In this document: positions 33,661 to 44,553 of the stretch, in pieces | How positions within the stretch are numbered: the stretch's first letter is position 1 | How the letters are laid out: the number at the start of each line of letters is the position of its first letter | Assembly (NCBI GenBank): GCA_963580455.1 | Contig: OY756967.1 | Span: forward strand, 16,166,022-16,230,021 | DNA length: 64,000 nucleotides | DNA from: Euonymus europaeus | Lineage: Eukaryota; Streptophyta; Magnoliopsida; Celastrales; Celastraceae | Reading direction: 5' to 3' | Notes under the pieces: model-generated | The model's database searches: none | Seen by the model: only the letters and a program-made list of their open reading frames with translations | What the model was told of the DNA's origin: nothing | Translations under genes and position numbers: made by a program

Positions 33661-35719
33661 ATGTCTTCTCCTTCCTCGGATAGTATAGGTAATTTGTTAG
33701 AGGACGCCGACTTAGGTTCTTCTCCGTCAACCTCTACTTCTCCTGTTAGGATGAACCTTAGGCTTTCCCTAGCCGAACGTCCCTTCTTCGCCCCCTGGGT
33801 TCGAGGCTCCCCTATAGGAAGCCCGAGTAGCAAGTAATGGTACTAGGGAGCCTAGAAACCTAAGTTGTAGCCTTACCGCCTCTGAGGTGGAAGCCCAACG
33901 CAAACTGTTCGGTATTCCTTACCCTTGCAAGCCTGTGCTTGAGGGGGTGTCTCCTTTCAATCCTCAGCACGGGGAATTTGCCATTTCCACAACCGCTCTT
34001 TCATATGGTTGTCCGATTCCTTTGGCTCCGGCAATATGTTCCTTATTTTCTCGGTTCTATATCTGCCCTACCTATTTGGACCCTAATTCTTGGGTGTTCC
34101 TCAGCATAATACTCCATTATTGTGACGAGCTCCGTGTTCCTTTTTCTTCGAATGTTCTTCAGCACATCTTTTCATTATGCCGAGCACCGAGGAACCCTGG
34201 GTTATGTTACCTTAAGTTTAAGAAGGGCCTAGTGGCTCCTAAGTATTCTTCTTCCAACCATCATTGGAAATCCAGCAATTTTTTGTTTGGATTCCTTTGG
34301 GTGAGAACGAGGTTCTTCCTTTTAGGACCTCGTGGACACTCCCCAAATTTAGCAAGTTTCAGCGTTTGCCTCAACTTTCTCACGAGGAGCTCGATTGGTA
34401 TCTGACCCTCAAACAACATTTCACCAAACCTTCCATACCCCTCGTGTGCCGAGCTGTAGACTTTACAAGGGCACATAGGTCCGAGCGAGCAATGCAAGGT
34501 GGGAACTTGCTCTTGCTCGGTTTATCCATTTAGTTGCTTTGTCTTTTAGCTTGCTTGTTAACTTGTTGCTGTATTTTTTAGATATGTCTTCGGCTGTAGA
34601 GTATTTGAAGATGCAGAAAAAGGCGGCCGCTTTGGGCCAGAAGAGGGGACCTTCTGGGGAGGCTGAGCCGAGCAAGAGGAAGAAAGTTCTAGCTGGGGGA
34701 ATTCGCTTGAAACTTGGCCGAGGAAAAGGCCTAGGTCGGGGACGCGGTGTGTTTATTGGCACACCAGCTTTTCGACCTCAACCGATCGTATCTCTTTCTC
34801 GTGTCTCGGAGGCGCGTTCCTCGTCCCCACCTCATCGAATGAGGGATATTCATGCTCCCCAGTGGGACATCCGCCTTTCCGACACGGTGGCCAACTCTCA
34901 AGTGGCCATGGAAATGCTCGAGAAGCTCTCTCTCCCCTCGGATCAGCTGCGAGCCGAGGGGATGTCTACCGAGGAAAGAATGGAGGCCTTTGCTGTCAAG
35001 TTTTTGGAGGTATTGACTTTTCCTTGCTTTGCCAATCTTCTTCTTTGATTTTCTTTTATAATTTGTTTCATTGTTGTTTTTAGCTGGCCTCCCTTCTCAG
35101 GAAACTCTCTGTTGATGTCTGGAGCTCGGCGACCGAGAAGAATACTGCTACTCAGGAAATCCACCTGCTCAAAGGGGCCCTAGGTCGGACTAAGACGGCA
35201 TAGTAGCTTTCTCGGAGGGATCTCGAGAAGGCCCAGGAGTCTGAGGCTCTTCTGGCCAACAAGCTGAAGGAGACCGAGGAGGAGCTGAAGAAGCAAAGGT
35301 CGGCCGCTGAAGAAGAGGGCGCCCGGATGTTCGAGAGTGGTCGCCAATCCGGTCTTCAAGAGTTCAGGGACTCCACGAAATTCCAGTTCATCCTTAAGCA
35401 AGTGGGCTTTTTCTGCTTTCGGGCTGCTATCAAGAAAGCTCGAAGGTTTCCTGCTAGCAAGTGTCAGAGCTCAAAGATCATGAATGAGCTGTGTCCTGGC
35501 CTCGCTGGGAAGGACGACGTGGACGTTGTCAAGGAGGAGGCGTACGAGCAGTTACGCCTTCTTCAGGAGGATGGGGACGACGAGGAAGACATCGAGACGT
35601 ATATGGACACCGATGTTCCTCTCGCTCCTACGAAAGACAACGCTCCCCTGGAACCTGCTCATGGTGAGGAGACCAAGAAGCGCCTGACCACCGAGGAGCC
35701 CGTTGATATAGAAAACTAG
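33661..35719 (+). pseudogene. Spliced antisense gene of the Tat element (putative gypsy-type transposon protein, Transposase_28-like)
   Basis: Three exons run opposite to gag-pol. Exon 1 (33661-34519) encodes a Ser-rich start and then PYPCKPVLEGVSPFNPQHGE, PTYLDPNSWVFLSIILHYCD and FFVWIPLGENEVLPFRTSW, like PF04195 proteins known from plant gypsy elements. Intron 1 (34520-34581, GT-AG) keeps frame. Exon 2 (34582-35009) is basic (SKRKKV, GRGKGLGRGRGV). Intron 2 (35010-35083, GT-AG) also keeps frame. Exon 3 (35084-35719) is a Lys/Glu coiled coil ending in an acidic tail. Defects: frameshifts near 33840 and 34275 and a double stop at 35201-35206. Function is unknown; the spliced structure is seen directly. 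Confidence 0.65.
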
Positions 35720-36200
35720 ATTGTTTTCGCTATTTTAGTTGTAGTTTTTGAACACTTTCTCTGTTTTGTTTGTGAATGAGTTTATTATTAATGAAGTTTC
35801 TTCTCTTATTGCCTTTTGCGATCTTGTTAATTTGCCTTTGTTTATGCACGGATATTGTAATTAAAATCGTTTTAAACTGTAATAGATCCGAGCATACCCA
35901 CAGTTGTTGTGGCCTAGACTCTTCTAGGTCGTAGCAAACTCGTTTTAACTTGGTTGTTGTAACTCAGTTGAATTGAGTTGTAACATGCCAAGTCGTTTCT
36001 CGTCCACTATAGTTTGAGAAATCTGGGACAATGCTCGGTCATTGTAACTTAGTTAAAATAAGCTGTAATGCACCAGAGCTTTGTATTGCGAACCTTTGTA
36101 AGAGAACGAGCTACTTTCATTGAAATGAGAAAAAGTCCTAAGCCTCGTGTAAGGAACGAGTGGAAAAAGGAGTTCTTAAATACATGCCGACAAGAGAAAG
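35720..36200. other. Spacer between the convergent antisense gene and pol, with spaced repeats
   Basis: No coding. Three loose copies of TTGTAACTYAGTT...GTAAY lie near 35856, 35957 and 36042. This is where transcripts from both strands would have to end. Confidence 0.5.
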
Positions 36201-37360
36201 TTAAATGTAATATTTTCTGAGGTTTGCAGCATTCCAAGGACGCATCTCTCCTGGTTTATCGGGATTCTCCAACTTGTAGGTTCCATCTAGCATGACCCTG
36301 ATAACCCGAAAAGGGCCCTCCCAAGTCTCTCCGAGCTTGCCAGGATGCTTTCTAGCTGTGGCCGCTTTTCTGAGTACCCAATCTCCCTCAGAGAATCTCC
36401 TTGTTCAGACTCTCTTGTTGTGGTAACGTGCTGTCCTTTGTTTGTAAGCTGCAGTCCTGATCCAAGCAGTCTCCCGAGCTTCTTCCAAGAGATCCAAATT
36501 GTTAAGTAGCAAGTCGTTATTTTCTAACTCATTAAAGTTAACAATCCGGGGAGTGAGGACCCCGATCTCTACTGGAATGACAGCTTCTGATCTAAACATT
36601 AGAGAGAAAGGCGTTTCTCCCGTTGACGTTCTTGGCGTGGTCCTGTATGACCAGAGGACGCTGTGGAGTTGCTCGGTCCAAAGCCTCTTGGCTTGGTCAA
36701 GACGAGTTTTTAGTCCCTGGAGAATGATAAGGTTGGTTACTTCCACCTGGCCATTAGCTTGAGGATGTGCTACAACAATGATTCTTAGATTGATGCCCAG
36801 CTCTTCACAAAATTCTCGGATGTTTGCACTTACAAACTGTCGACCATTATCTGTAATAAGGATCCGAGGAACGCCATATCTGCAAATGATGGTTTTCCAG
36901 ATGAAGTCTTTTACCTTATGGTCGGTGATGGTTGCGAGAGGCTCGGCTTCAACCCACTTTGTGAAGTAATCAACTGCCACTATAAAAAATTTCCTTTGAG
37001 CTGTTGCCTGGGGGAAGGGTCCCAGCAGGTCTAGCCCCCATTGAGCAAAAGGACAAGGGTTCTCGATAACAGTCATCTCGGATGGTGGAAGGTATGGTAT
37101 GTTAGCATGTCTCTGGCACTTGTCGCACTTTCATACCAGATCCTCGGCATCTTTCCTCATGTTCGGCCAATAATAGCCACAGCGCAATACCTTGTTAGCT
37201 AAGGTCCTTGGTCCTGCATGGCTACCACAAACTCCTTCGTGCACTTCTCGGAGAGCATACTCGAACTCCCGTGGAGCAAGGCATTTAAGGTAAGGGAGTG
37301 TAAAGGATCTTCTATAGAGCGTCCCTTGAATGATTGAATACCTCGCTGCCCTTGCTCAGA
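36201..37360 (-). pseudogene. Tat integrase
   Basis: The integrase inserts retrotransposon DNA. The zinc-binding part (HEGVCGSHAG ... CDKCQRHANI) lies at about 37090-37260 with one stop. The core (36405-37076) shows the D,D,E motif: GLDLLGPF, ITDNGRQF and ANGQVEVTN. The C-terminal part (FSEGDWVLRKA, GPFRVIRVMLDGTYKLEN) continues past a TGA (from CGA) at 36405 to the natural stop at 36201. Catalytic residues are kept. Confidence 0.8.
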
Positions 37361-38484
37361 GATTCCTAGCCTCGTTTTTATCTTCAGCTAACTGCCCATC
37401 TGTGAGGAAGCTTCGTATTGGATCCATCCAAGACCGTTCAGTGTTAATTTCGACGATAGCCCTTACGAAGATGCTTGGCTTGGGCAACATCTCTATCCCC
37501 ACTGAAGAGGCCTCGTCTTTTTTTGAGGTAGATGCTAGTCGGGCTAGCACATCGGCTTGCTGATTCTCTTCTTGGGGCACTCTTCGTATTTCAACGTTTG
37601 GGATTTCACTCATCAGTTCCTTAGCTTTCTGCAAATACTTGATCATGTTGGATCCCCTCGCTTCGTACTCCTAATCTGGCGAGAAAACTACTCAAAGCTG
37701 CAGTTCTCCTAGTAAGCTGTTGAACCTCTTTCTTGTTCCTCGGGGCTTGTATATTGATTATTACCAATAATTTTTTAGGGTTGACCTCTATTCCTCGTTT
37801 GGAGATGAGGAAACCGAGGAACTTACCCGATGAAACGCCAAACGCACATTTCTCCGGGTTAAGCTTCATGCTAAACTTGTTCAAGACATTGAATACTTTC
37901 TGCAAGTCGACCAAGTGATCCTCGAGTTTCTTGCTTTTAACAACAATATCATCCACGTACGCCTCGACTGTCTTGCCGAGCATCAGGGAGAATATTTTGT
38001 TGACTTGATAGCAGTACGTACCTTCAGGAGTAACAAATGAGGTGTGTTCCTCATCAGCTTGATGCATTTGGATCTGGTGATAACCTGAATAGGCATCAAG
38101 GAAACTGAGGAGACCCTTTCTCGAAGTTGCATCTACCAATTGGTCTATCTTTTGTAGTGGGTAGCTGTCCTTCGGGCAGGCCTTGTTGAGGTCGATAAAT
38201 TCAACACACATACGCTACTTACCATTCTGTTTTGCTACCATAACAACATTAGAGAGCCATTCCGGGTATTGTACTTCTCGAACGAATTCGGCGTCCAAAA
38301 GCTTGTTGACTTCCGTTTTGATGGCCTCCTGCCTATCTTGGGCGAAATTCCTCTTCTTTTGTTTTAGTGGTCGGCTGTCAGGCTTTATGCTAAGATGGTG
38401 CGTGATAACATCAGCGTTGATATCGGGCATCTTGTCTGCACTCCATGCGAATGTGCTGATGTTTTCTCGGAGAAGACTTGTCAA
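37361..38484 (-). pseudogene. Tat reverse transcriptase with RNase H remnant
   Basis: From 38484: FAQDRQEAIKTEVNKLL, then a TAG (from TGG) near 38214 inside KWRMCV, FIDLNKACPKDSYPLQKID, and the catalytic YVDDIVVKSK near 37960. About 14 residues normally read as MPFGLKNAGATYQR are missing between YCYQV and NKIF, an in-frame loss of a conserved RT segment. After EVQQLTRRTAALSSFL the sequence jumps to the end of RNase H (IQHDQVFAES, PQEENQQADVLARLAS), so most of RNase H is deleted. Confidence 0.8.
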
Positions 38485-38565
38485 GTTTTTGCTCGAGTCT
38501 TGATCAAGTTCGGAGCCTTAGTACAATCTCTTCTCCGTCCCCTGCTCGACGGAAATGGTGATAAG

Positions 38566-39171
38566 CTATTCGGCGGGGGAGGGCTTCGAGGTTTGGTTGC
38601 TGTGATCATCAAACAATTCTAGGACTGAAACTGACTTCTTCTTCTCTTTTAGGTCTGTAACATACATCTGACGGGCGAGCTTCTGATCTCCCTGAACTTC
38701 ACCTATTCCTCGGTCAGAGGGGAATTTCATCTTTAGATAATACGTGGAAACAACCGCTCGGGCTTTGTGAAGTAGTGGTCGGCCAATCAATGTATTGTAA
38801 GGGGTCTTCAAGTCTACGGCCAGAAGCTCCACCATGAATAGTTTTGACCTCGGATAGTCCCCTAAGGTTATGGGTAGATTGATCATCCCGACAGGGATGA
38901 ATTTCTCTCCCGTAAAACCGTATAGGGGTGAGGAAACCTTCTTCAGGCTCTCCCTCGGGAGGTTCATTTGTTTGAAGGCATGGTAAAAAAGAACATCTAC
39001 TACGCTCCCATTGTCGACCAGGATCTTCTTCATCGTGTAATTGGCGATGACTGCCTCAATGACTAAGGCATCATCATATGGCTGATGTAAACCATCCCCA
39101 TCTCTTTCGAAGAATATTATATTCTCTTCCTCTGTTCTCAGCTTCTTTGACTTCTCCGAAATCTGATGCAC
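38566..39171 (-). pseudogene. Tat protease
   Basis: The active-site motif reads KKILVDNGSVVDVLFYHAF near 39010, the D-N-G-S form common in Tat elements, followed by GFTGEKFIPVGMINLPITLG and NTLIGRPLLHKARAVVSTY. The segment is open for about 200 residues and links gag (right) to RT (left). It ends in a stop at 38566 before the RT frame. Confidence 0.75.
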
Positions 39172-40306
39172 AGTCCGGGCATATGCTCTCCTGCCCGATG
39201 AGCTTTTTCCTCCCGAAGCTAAGCCCCGACTATCATGCCTATAGTGCCTGCTGTTCCTCGGTTTTTGCGACGAGGAGACTCATCTCGACGTCTCCTCTGT
39301 CGCTTATCATCCTCTATTTCATCTCTTCTGTTGTCTCTTCTTCCTTCTCTTTCTCGTTTGTCTCCTGCCGAGCTGGTGAAAATTTTGAGGTATCCTCTTT
39401 GAATTAGATTCTCTATTTCGTCCTTCAGATGACGACATTCCTCGGTGTCGTGTCTGGGACCCCGATGGAATTTGCAATACCTATCACTCTCTTTCCTCCC
39501 AGGAGTTGACTTCATCTTTAGAGGCCATTTGACGATGTCGCGATCCTGTATCTCATTCAGTACTCTCTTCAAAGAGGTGTTAAGAGGAGTATAAGAATCA
39601 TATTGTATTTGCTTCGGCCGTTCGTCTTTTCGGGAGGACGACCTTATTCCCCTTGTTCCCTCTGCTGTTTTCTCGTTTGCTCGACCAGAATCGTTTCTTC
39701 TTCTCGGAGGGGACCTTTCAGGGGATTGTTCGATCATGTGTGGTTCTGCCATGATTTCATCCGCTGTAATGTACTTTTCAACCCTCGAGAGCAACTTAGG
39801 AATGCTCTTCGGGTGCTTCTTGGATAGGGAGTGCTTCAATGTTGTGTGACAAACTCCCGTCGTGAAGGCTGTAATGGCTATGATCGGTTGTAGGTCTGGT
39901 ATCTCCAAAAAATCACTGTTGAATCGGGTCACAAATTCTCTTAAACTCTCATGAGGCTTTTGTCGGATAGTCACCAATGTCGCATTGGTCTTTTTGACTA
40001 GTCTTGAGCTGGCGAAATGAGCCACGAACCTGTTGGTGAGGTCGTCAAAGCTATTGATGGAACCCTGTGGGAGAGCTCTAAACCATCGTCTTGCTACACC
40101 GACAAGAGAGACTGGGAAGATCTTGTAGCAAGCCTCCTGAGATGCTCACTGAACTCCATCATGGTTTGGAAACCGATGACATGGTCAAGGGGATCTCCCG
40201 TCCCGTTGTACTTTTCCACGCTAGAGACCTTAAAATTCGCTGGTACCCGAGCACGTTGCACCTCAGCTGTCAATGGAGTTAAGTTCCTGTCCCAATCCAT
40301 TGTATC
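39172..40306 (-). pseudogene. Tat gag, main part
   Basis: From the insertion point of the nested element leftwards: VSSVEKYNGTGDPLDHVIGF, HFASSRLVKKTNATLVTIRQ, ESLREFVTRFNSDFLEIPDL, the retrotrans_gag pattern. An Arg/Asp/Glu-rich region follows, with one zinc-knuckle-like motif (CKFHRGPRHDTEECRHLKDE near 39450). Frames change near 40025-40094. The N-terminal part is at 48884-49255 beyond the inserted element. Confidence 0.75.
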
Positions 40307-42157
40307 TGTCACGCCCCGATCCCCAGGCACGTGAGGTGTAACTAACTCATACTCCCGACAATAATTTTTTTTTCAAAACTCAATAATTCAATAAAAATAT
40401 AATTATCTATATACTTATATTTAGATGATAGATATAGATAAATACATAAGTAACTTTATATATCCGACTGAGACTCCAGCTCAGCCATCCCAATCCACTG
40501 GGTCCACTCAACCCTTACGCAGCAACTCTGGTATGTACACCGACTGCCCGTCCTGTCTGCACTCTCAGTCCCACTGGTCACAGTTGTTTCACCTGAAAAT
40601 AAAACAATGGAAAGTAGGGGGTGAGCCGAAGCTCAGTAGGGAATACCGTATTCACACAGAAAATAATCACAAATAATTATTGACAGAAGCACGACAACCT
40701 AAATAACACTTCTATTCCTCAACCCGCCTCGAATATCCGTCACCACCTCGAACGCTTTCCGACCTCATTGCCGGAAACTATTTTTCTCCTCTTTCCGACC
40801 TCCTCGCTGGAAGCAATTTTCTCCGCTTTCCGACCTCCTCTCCGGAAGCAATCTACGAGTAAGGAAAGTGGGCACCTTCTTCTACCCGGGACTTACCACC
40901 CCTTCGCTATGTGGCCGCATAGCGAATCCTTATTCGGATTTTCACCCACTGTACGTACAGGGTCATTCCCACCTTACTGAAATCTCCATATTGCTTTTCC
41001 TCCCCTTCCTTCACAATTCAACCCCCCCAATCTGCATAACCCTCAAATATGAGAAAATATTCAATCACATGCACACAGTATAAAGACAGTATTTTCACAA
41101 TGAAACGCAGGGGTTATCATATCTCAGAATCATCCACAATACCATTACCCGCAACTTCACAGTAAACAGCCAGACATTTAATCCCCTACAATTGCAATGC
41201 ATTATGTTTACACCAAGAATTCCCGTTTAAATTTAAACACAGAAACTCCAAAACCATGCAAGGGTTAAAGTATTCCCTACCTCGTGAAGCGTGCCTCACT
41301 TCTCACTTGAACCAATGCTTTCCTGTTTAATTTTTCCGTCGTATATCACTAAACCTCATATACTAGTTCTACACCAAAATGCACATACAAGGTCATAAAA
41401 TATATGATTTAATCAAAGGGGTAAACTTTACCTGGAAAAGTCAACCCTTATCAAACGGGTCAAATAGTACCCGATTTACCCACATTGGGGTCACCGGAGA
41501 TCCGGCGACTTTCGCTGAAAATCACCAACTGGGCTTTGTAGTACTATTTGAGACGAACTCAACGGTGGTGGCCTTGCATCAATCGGAGATCGGAGGAGGG
41601 AGAAATGGACTGTCGAAGCTCGATGTGGCCGAAACTATAGCTTTTCCCGGAGATATATAGCTCCGATTAAGGTGATTCTTGAACCGATTTCATACGTCTC
41701 GAAGAGACGAAGAGATTGGTACTTGTCCCGTTGCCTGAGGTGGACGGACGGAGGAGATTGGCACCGGCGAAGTTTAGGACGCGAAAATCGCGTTTCTCTT
41801 TTCTTTTTGTCTTTTCCTGTTTCTGTTTTCGTTTATTTCTTCGTTTTTCTTTTTTTCTGTTTCTATTTCTTTCCTTTTTCTTTTAAACCAATTTCAGATA
41901 TTTATAAATAAAAATTGTATCCCTTTTTTACTTTGTTTCTCTTATTTAATAAAATTGACAATAAATGTGTATTTCACCTCCATCCAGGTAATTTCTCTAA
42001 TTTATTTGTATTATTATTATTATTCTCACTTATTCACACCCATATATTTAATTTTTATTCCAAACCCAAATTTAGTTATTACATCCATTCGTGTACCATT
42101 GTACACGTGTCACTCTCATGCTCAATGTTTCTACTATTTCCGGGTTAGGATGTCACA
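40307..42157 (-). repeat. 3' LTR of the LARD-like element
   Basis: 1851 bp, plus-strand ends TGTCACGCCCCG...GGATGTCACA. Compared with the other LTR it has an extra block of about 93 bp (about 41602-41694) and lacks about 30 bp near 41395. Otherwise identity is high. Open frames inside are not genes. Confidence 0.9.
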
Positions 42158-42170
42158 TTCTCCCCTTCTT
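42158..42170 (-). promoter_or_regulatory. Polypurine tract of the LARD-like element
   Basis: On the minus strand AAGAAGGGGAGAA directly precedes the 3' LTR, where plus-strand DNA synthesis would be primed. Confidence 0.7.
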
Positions 42171-44235
42171 ATAAAAATTTCGTCCTCGAAATTAAAATTC
42201 ACTCTCAATCTTGGAAGTGAACCTATCATTCCTTGCCACATCAGTCAAATTTTCTACACAATGATTTTGTCACAGCATATCACCATTACACTTCTAATAT
42301 AAAGTTAGGAAGCAACTCATATCCCGCGTGAATTCATATTTTGAATCCTCCCAATAATTATTCCATTAAAAATTTACCTTCAAACACCGATGTCTTATTT
42401 CTAGAGCTCTCACACATGGCAAATCATCTGAATTATTCTTATCCGGAATCCACCATCCCGGCCAAAAACATCTAATTACACGTACACAAGAATTTGTCAT
42501 TAAATCTTATTATACCAATATCGCAGTAGCCGCACTACCGTGTCAGGACAATCTTAATTATCACGTGTGCACAATCACACCACATATTCCTCATCAACTC
42601 GTCTTACCAACACCTTCCAATGCACGGTATATCAGTGAATAATCACCCTCTTGGTCACGGCCTATTAGTGGTCCATTTCACAAATTTATTATAGCTACAC
42701 ATTATATGTTCCCATGTGTGTGTCTTTCTACCAATCTCATAGCAACTCAAAATTATATGACAATATATAAATACACACATGTGGCCATTCCCACAATTTA
42801 CCGATCATACATCAACATAGACCCCGATCGGTTCTTTTTTTTTTTCCCTCATCATTTTAATGAATTCATGCATTCATTGGCAACACACACACAGTGTAAG
42901 GGTTCAACACACATACCCTAGTAATGTAATATATATATCTAGTATTAAATTTCTATCATCTTAGCAATAATCACGTCAAAATGACCACATCATCATGAGT
43001 ACAGAGTTACTACCCATAATTAACATTATCAACTGAAAGCATATTCCACACATCCCCTCACTAATCAATATCTCCGCGCAACTAAAAACTTCACAAACTC
43101 ATGCATGAGATTTCAAAACATGATATCAAATCACCATATCAATTTGTCACTTACAAATTGTTTTTAGCATCATTCCAACTTTTTTCAATAGGCTGCTCAA
43201 ATCAGCAACGCCATGACAAATGTTCAGCACCAATTTAGTATCACATAAATCATTTTATTAGACATCGTTAGATTAAATAACTTGTCCACCATCCATAGCC
43301 CATTAATTATTCAGTGCAACTCCGGAATTTTATTTGCTAACTGTGCAAGTTTAACACAAGGTCACATCCATTCTTTTCATTAATGTTGCTAGTCGCCCTG
43401 AGCTAGCAACTACCAAAGATTCCTAACAACCACACAACATGACAAACGTGACCTATCCGATCCATGTCACAATCATTGAAACTAAGTTCCACTGGAACTC
43501 ATTAGTTACTCGATTCCACTCCGGTAGTGGCCCCTACAAAGAAAGGTTCAAATAATCTAACGAGACATGCAACCAGAGTTCTCTCTATGGCACCCCCAGA
43601 TAAAGTCATCTTCACATTTAAAATTCACAACCAATGAACCCGACTACCTTATCTAGCTTTAGGATTAAATAATCACCCAAGAAACTACAAGAGAAATTTC
43701 CAAGTTAACTCTATCATGTTATCAAGCCAGCACAGTACCAACTCTTCAATCATTCCACTCGAGAATCTCGTCTACAGCAAGCAGAGAAAGATATTACCAA
43801 GTTAGGTATCTCCATTGTAACCCAATAATAACCCGAATAGGTTGCCACGTACCTCAAAAAAGTTCATGTACTACTCTCTCGTCTTAGTTATCACACTTAA
43901 TAACACCATCCTGACACACAACCCCATTATTTACTATTACCACTCACCATTCAGTTTTTTTTTCATTCAAACAATTATCAGGCCCTATAAACGACAAATC
44001 TAAGCTGTTCTCAGGATATGAGTCTTGATATTATCACTTCCCAGATAGAAGAAACTGATTACTGATACATCAAATCTGGGTAGAGGAGCCCATTCTTATC
44101 CTACTGGCCCCTCTATCCACCCATAACGACATGTGTTTCTTGAATGAATAATTTCATCCTTATCCGTCTATACTCCCCTTCTATTTAAACCTCATTTTAG
44201 AGAAGCTCAACTCGTCTTCAGAGAATCTACTACCC
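42171..44235. other. Internal non-coding part of the LARD-like element (left half)
   Basis: I find no retroelement protein motif on either strand in this AT-rich stretch. Short tracts of T and CA repeats occur. Confidence 0.6.
44181..44188 (+). promoter_or_regulatory. Possible TATA box of the antisense ORF
   Basis: TATTTAAA lies about 80 bp before ATG 44260 on the plus strand, in an otherwise pyrimidine-rich leader. Only a weak sequence match supports it. Confidence 0.3.
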
Positions 44236-44259
44236 TTGTTCTCTTTTCCCTCTACTCTA

Positions 44260-44553
44260 ATGGATACCCACTCTCATGATAACTCTTCCCGCATACTCCA
44301 CAAGTTAGAGGAGATTCATAGACAACTACAAGTCGTGGAGAGGTTATATGATCAAATCATATCCAAACTCGACTCTCTAATCCGGCTAGTAGCACCACTA
44401 GAGAATAGTCAGGATGCCACCGTGGTCCCAACCACCCTAAACAACGACTCTGCTGACCTATACAACACTGGCTCCGATTACCCCCTTTGGTCGCTCCCTC
44501 GTACCGAGCCATATAGTACGGAGGAATGGGCTGGATGGTTCGACCACTGCTAG
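44260..44553 (+). CDS. Small antisense ORF of the LARD-like element, coiled-coil protein
   Basis: It encodes 97 residues from ATG 44260 to TAG. Residues 12-48 (RILHKLEEIHRQLQVVERLY and onward to SLIRLVAPLE) have Leu/Ile at heptad positions and should form a coiled coil. The rest is acidic and Ser/Thr-rich and ends with aromatic residues (WAGWFDHC). It runs opposite to the host element and is the only ORF of notable length and composition in its interior. I do not recognise a family. The frame could be extended upstream to 44236 only through a TTG, which I do not use. It may be a chance ORF. Confidence 0.35.
   Translation: MDTHSHDNSSRILHKLEEIHRQLQVVERLYDQIISKLDSLIRLVAPLENSQDATVVPTTLNNDSADLYNTGSDYPLWSLPRTEPYSTEEWAGWFDHC

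Noticed and set aside
41379..42302. Open frames in the LARD-like LTRs (also 48439-48959)
   Set aside because: LTR DNA with low-complexity Phe/Leu/Ser translations; not coding.
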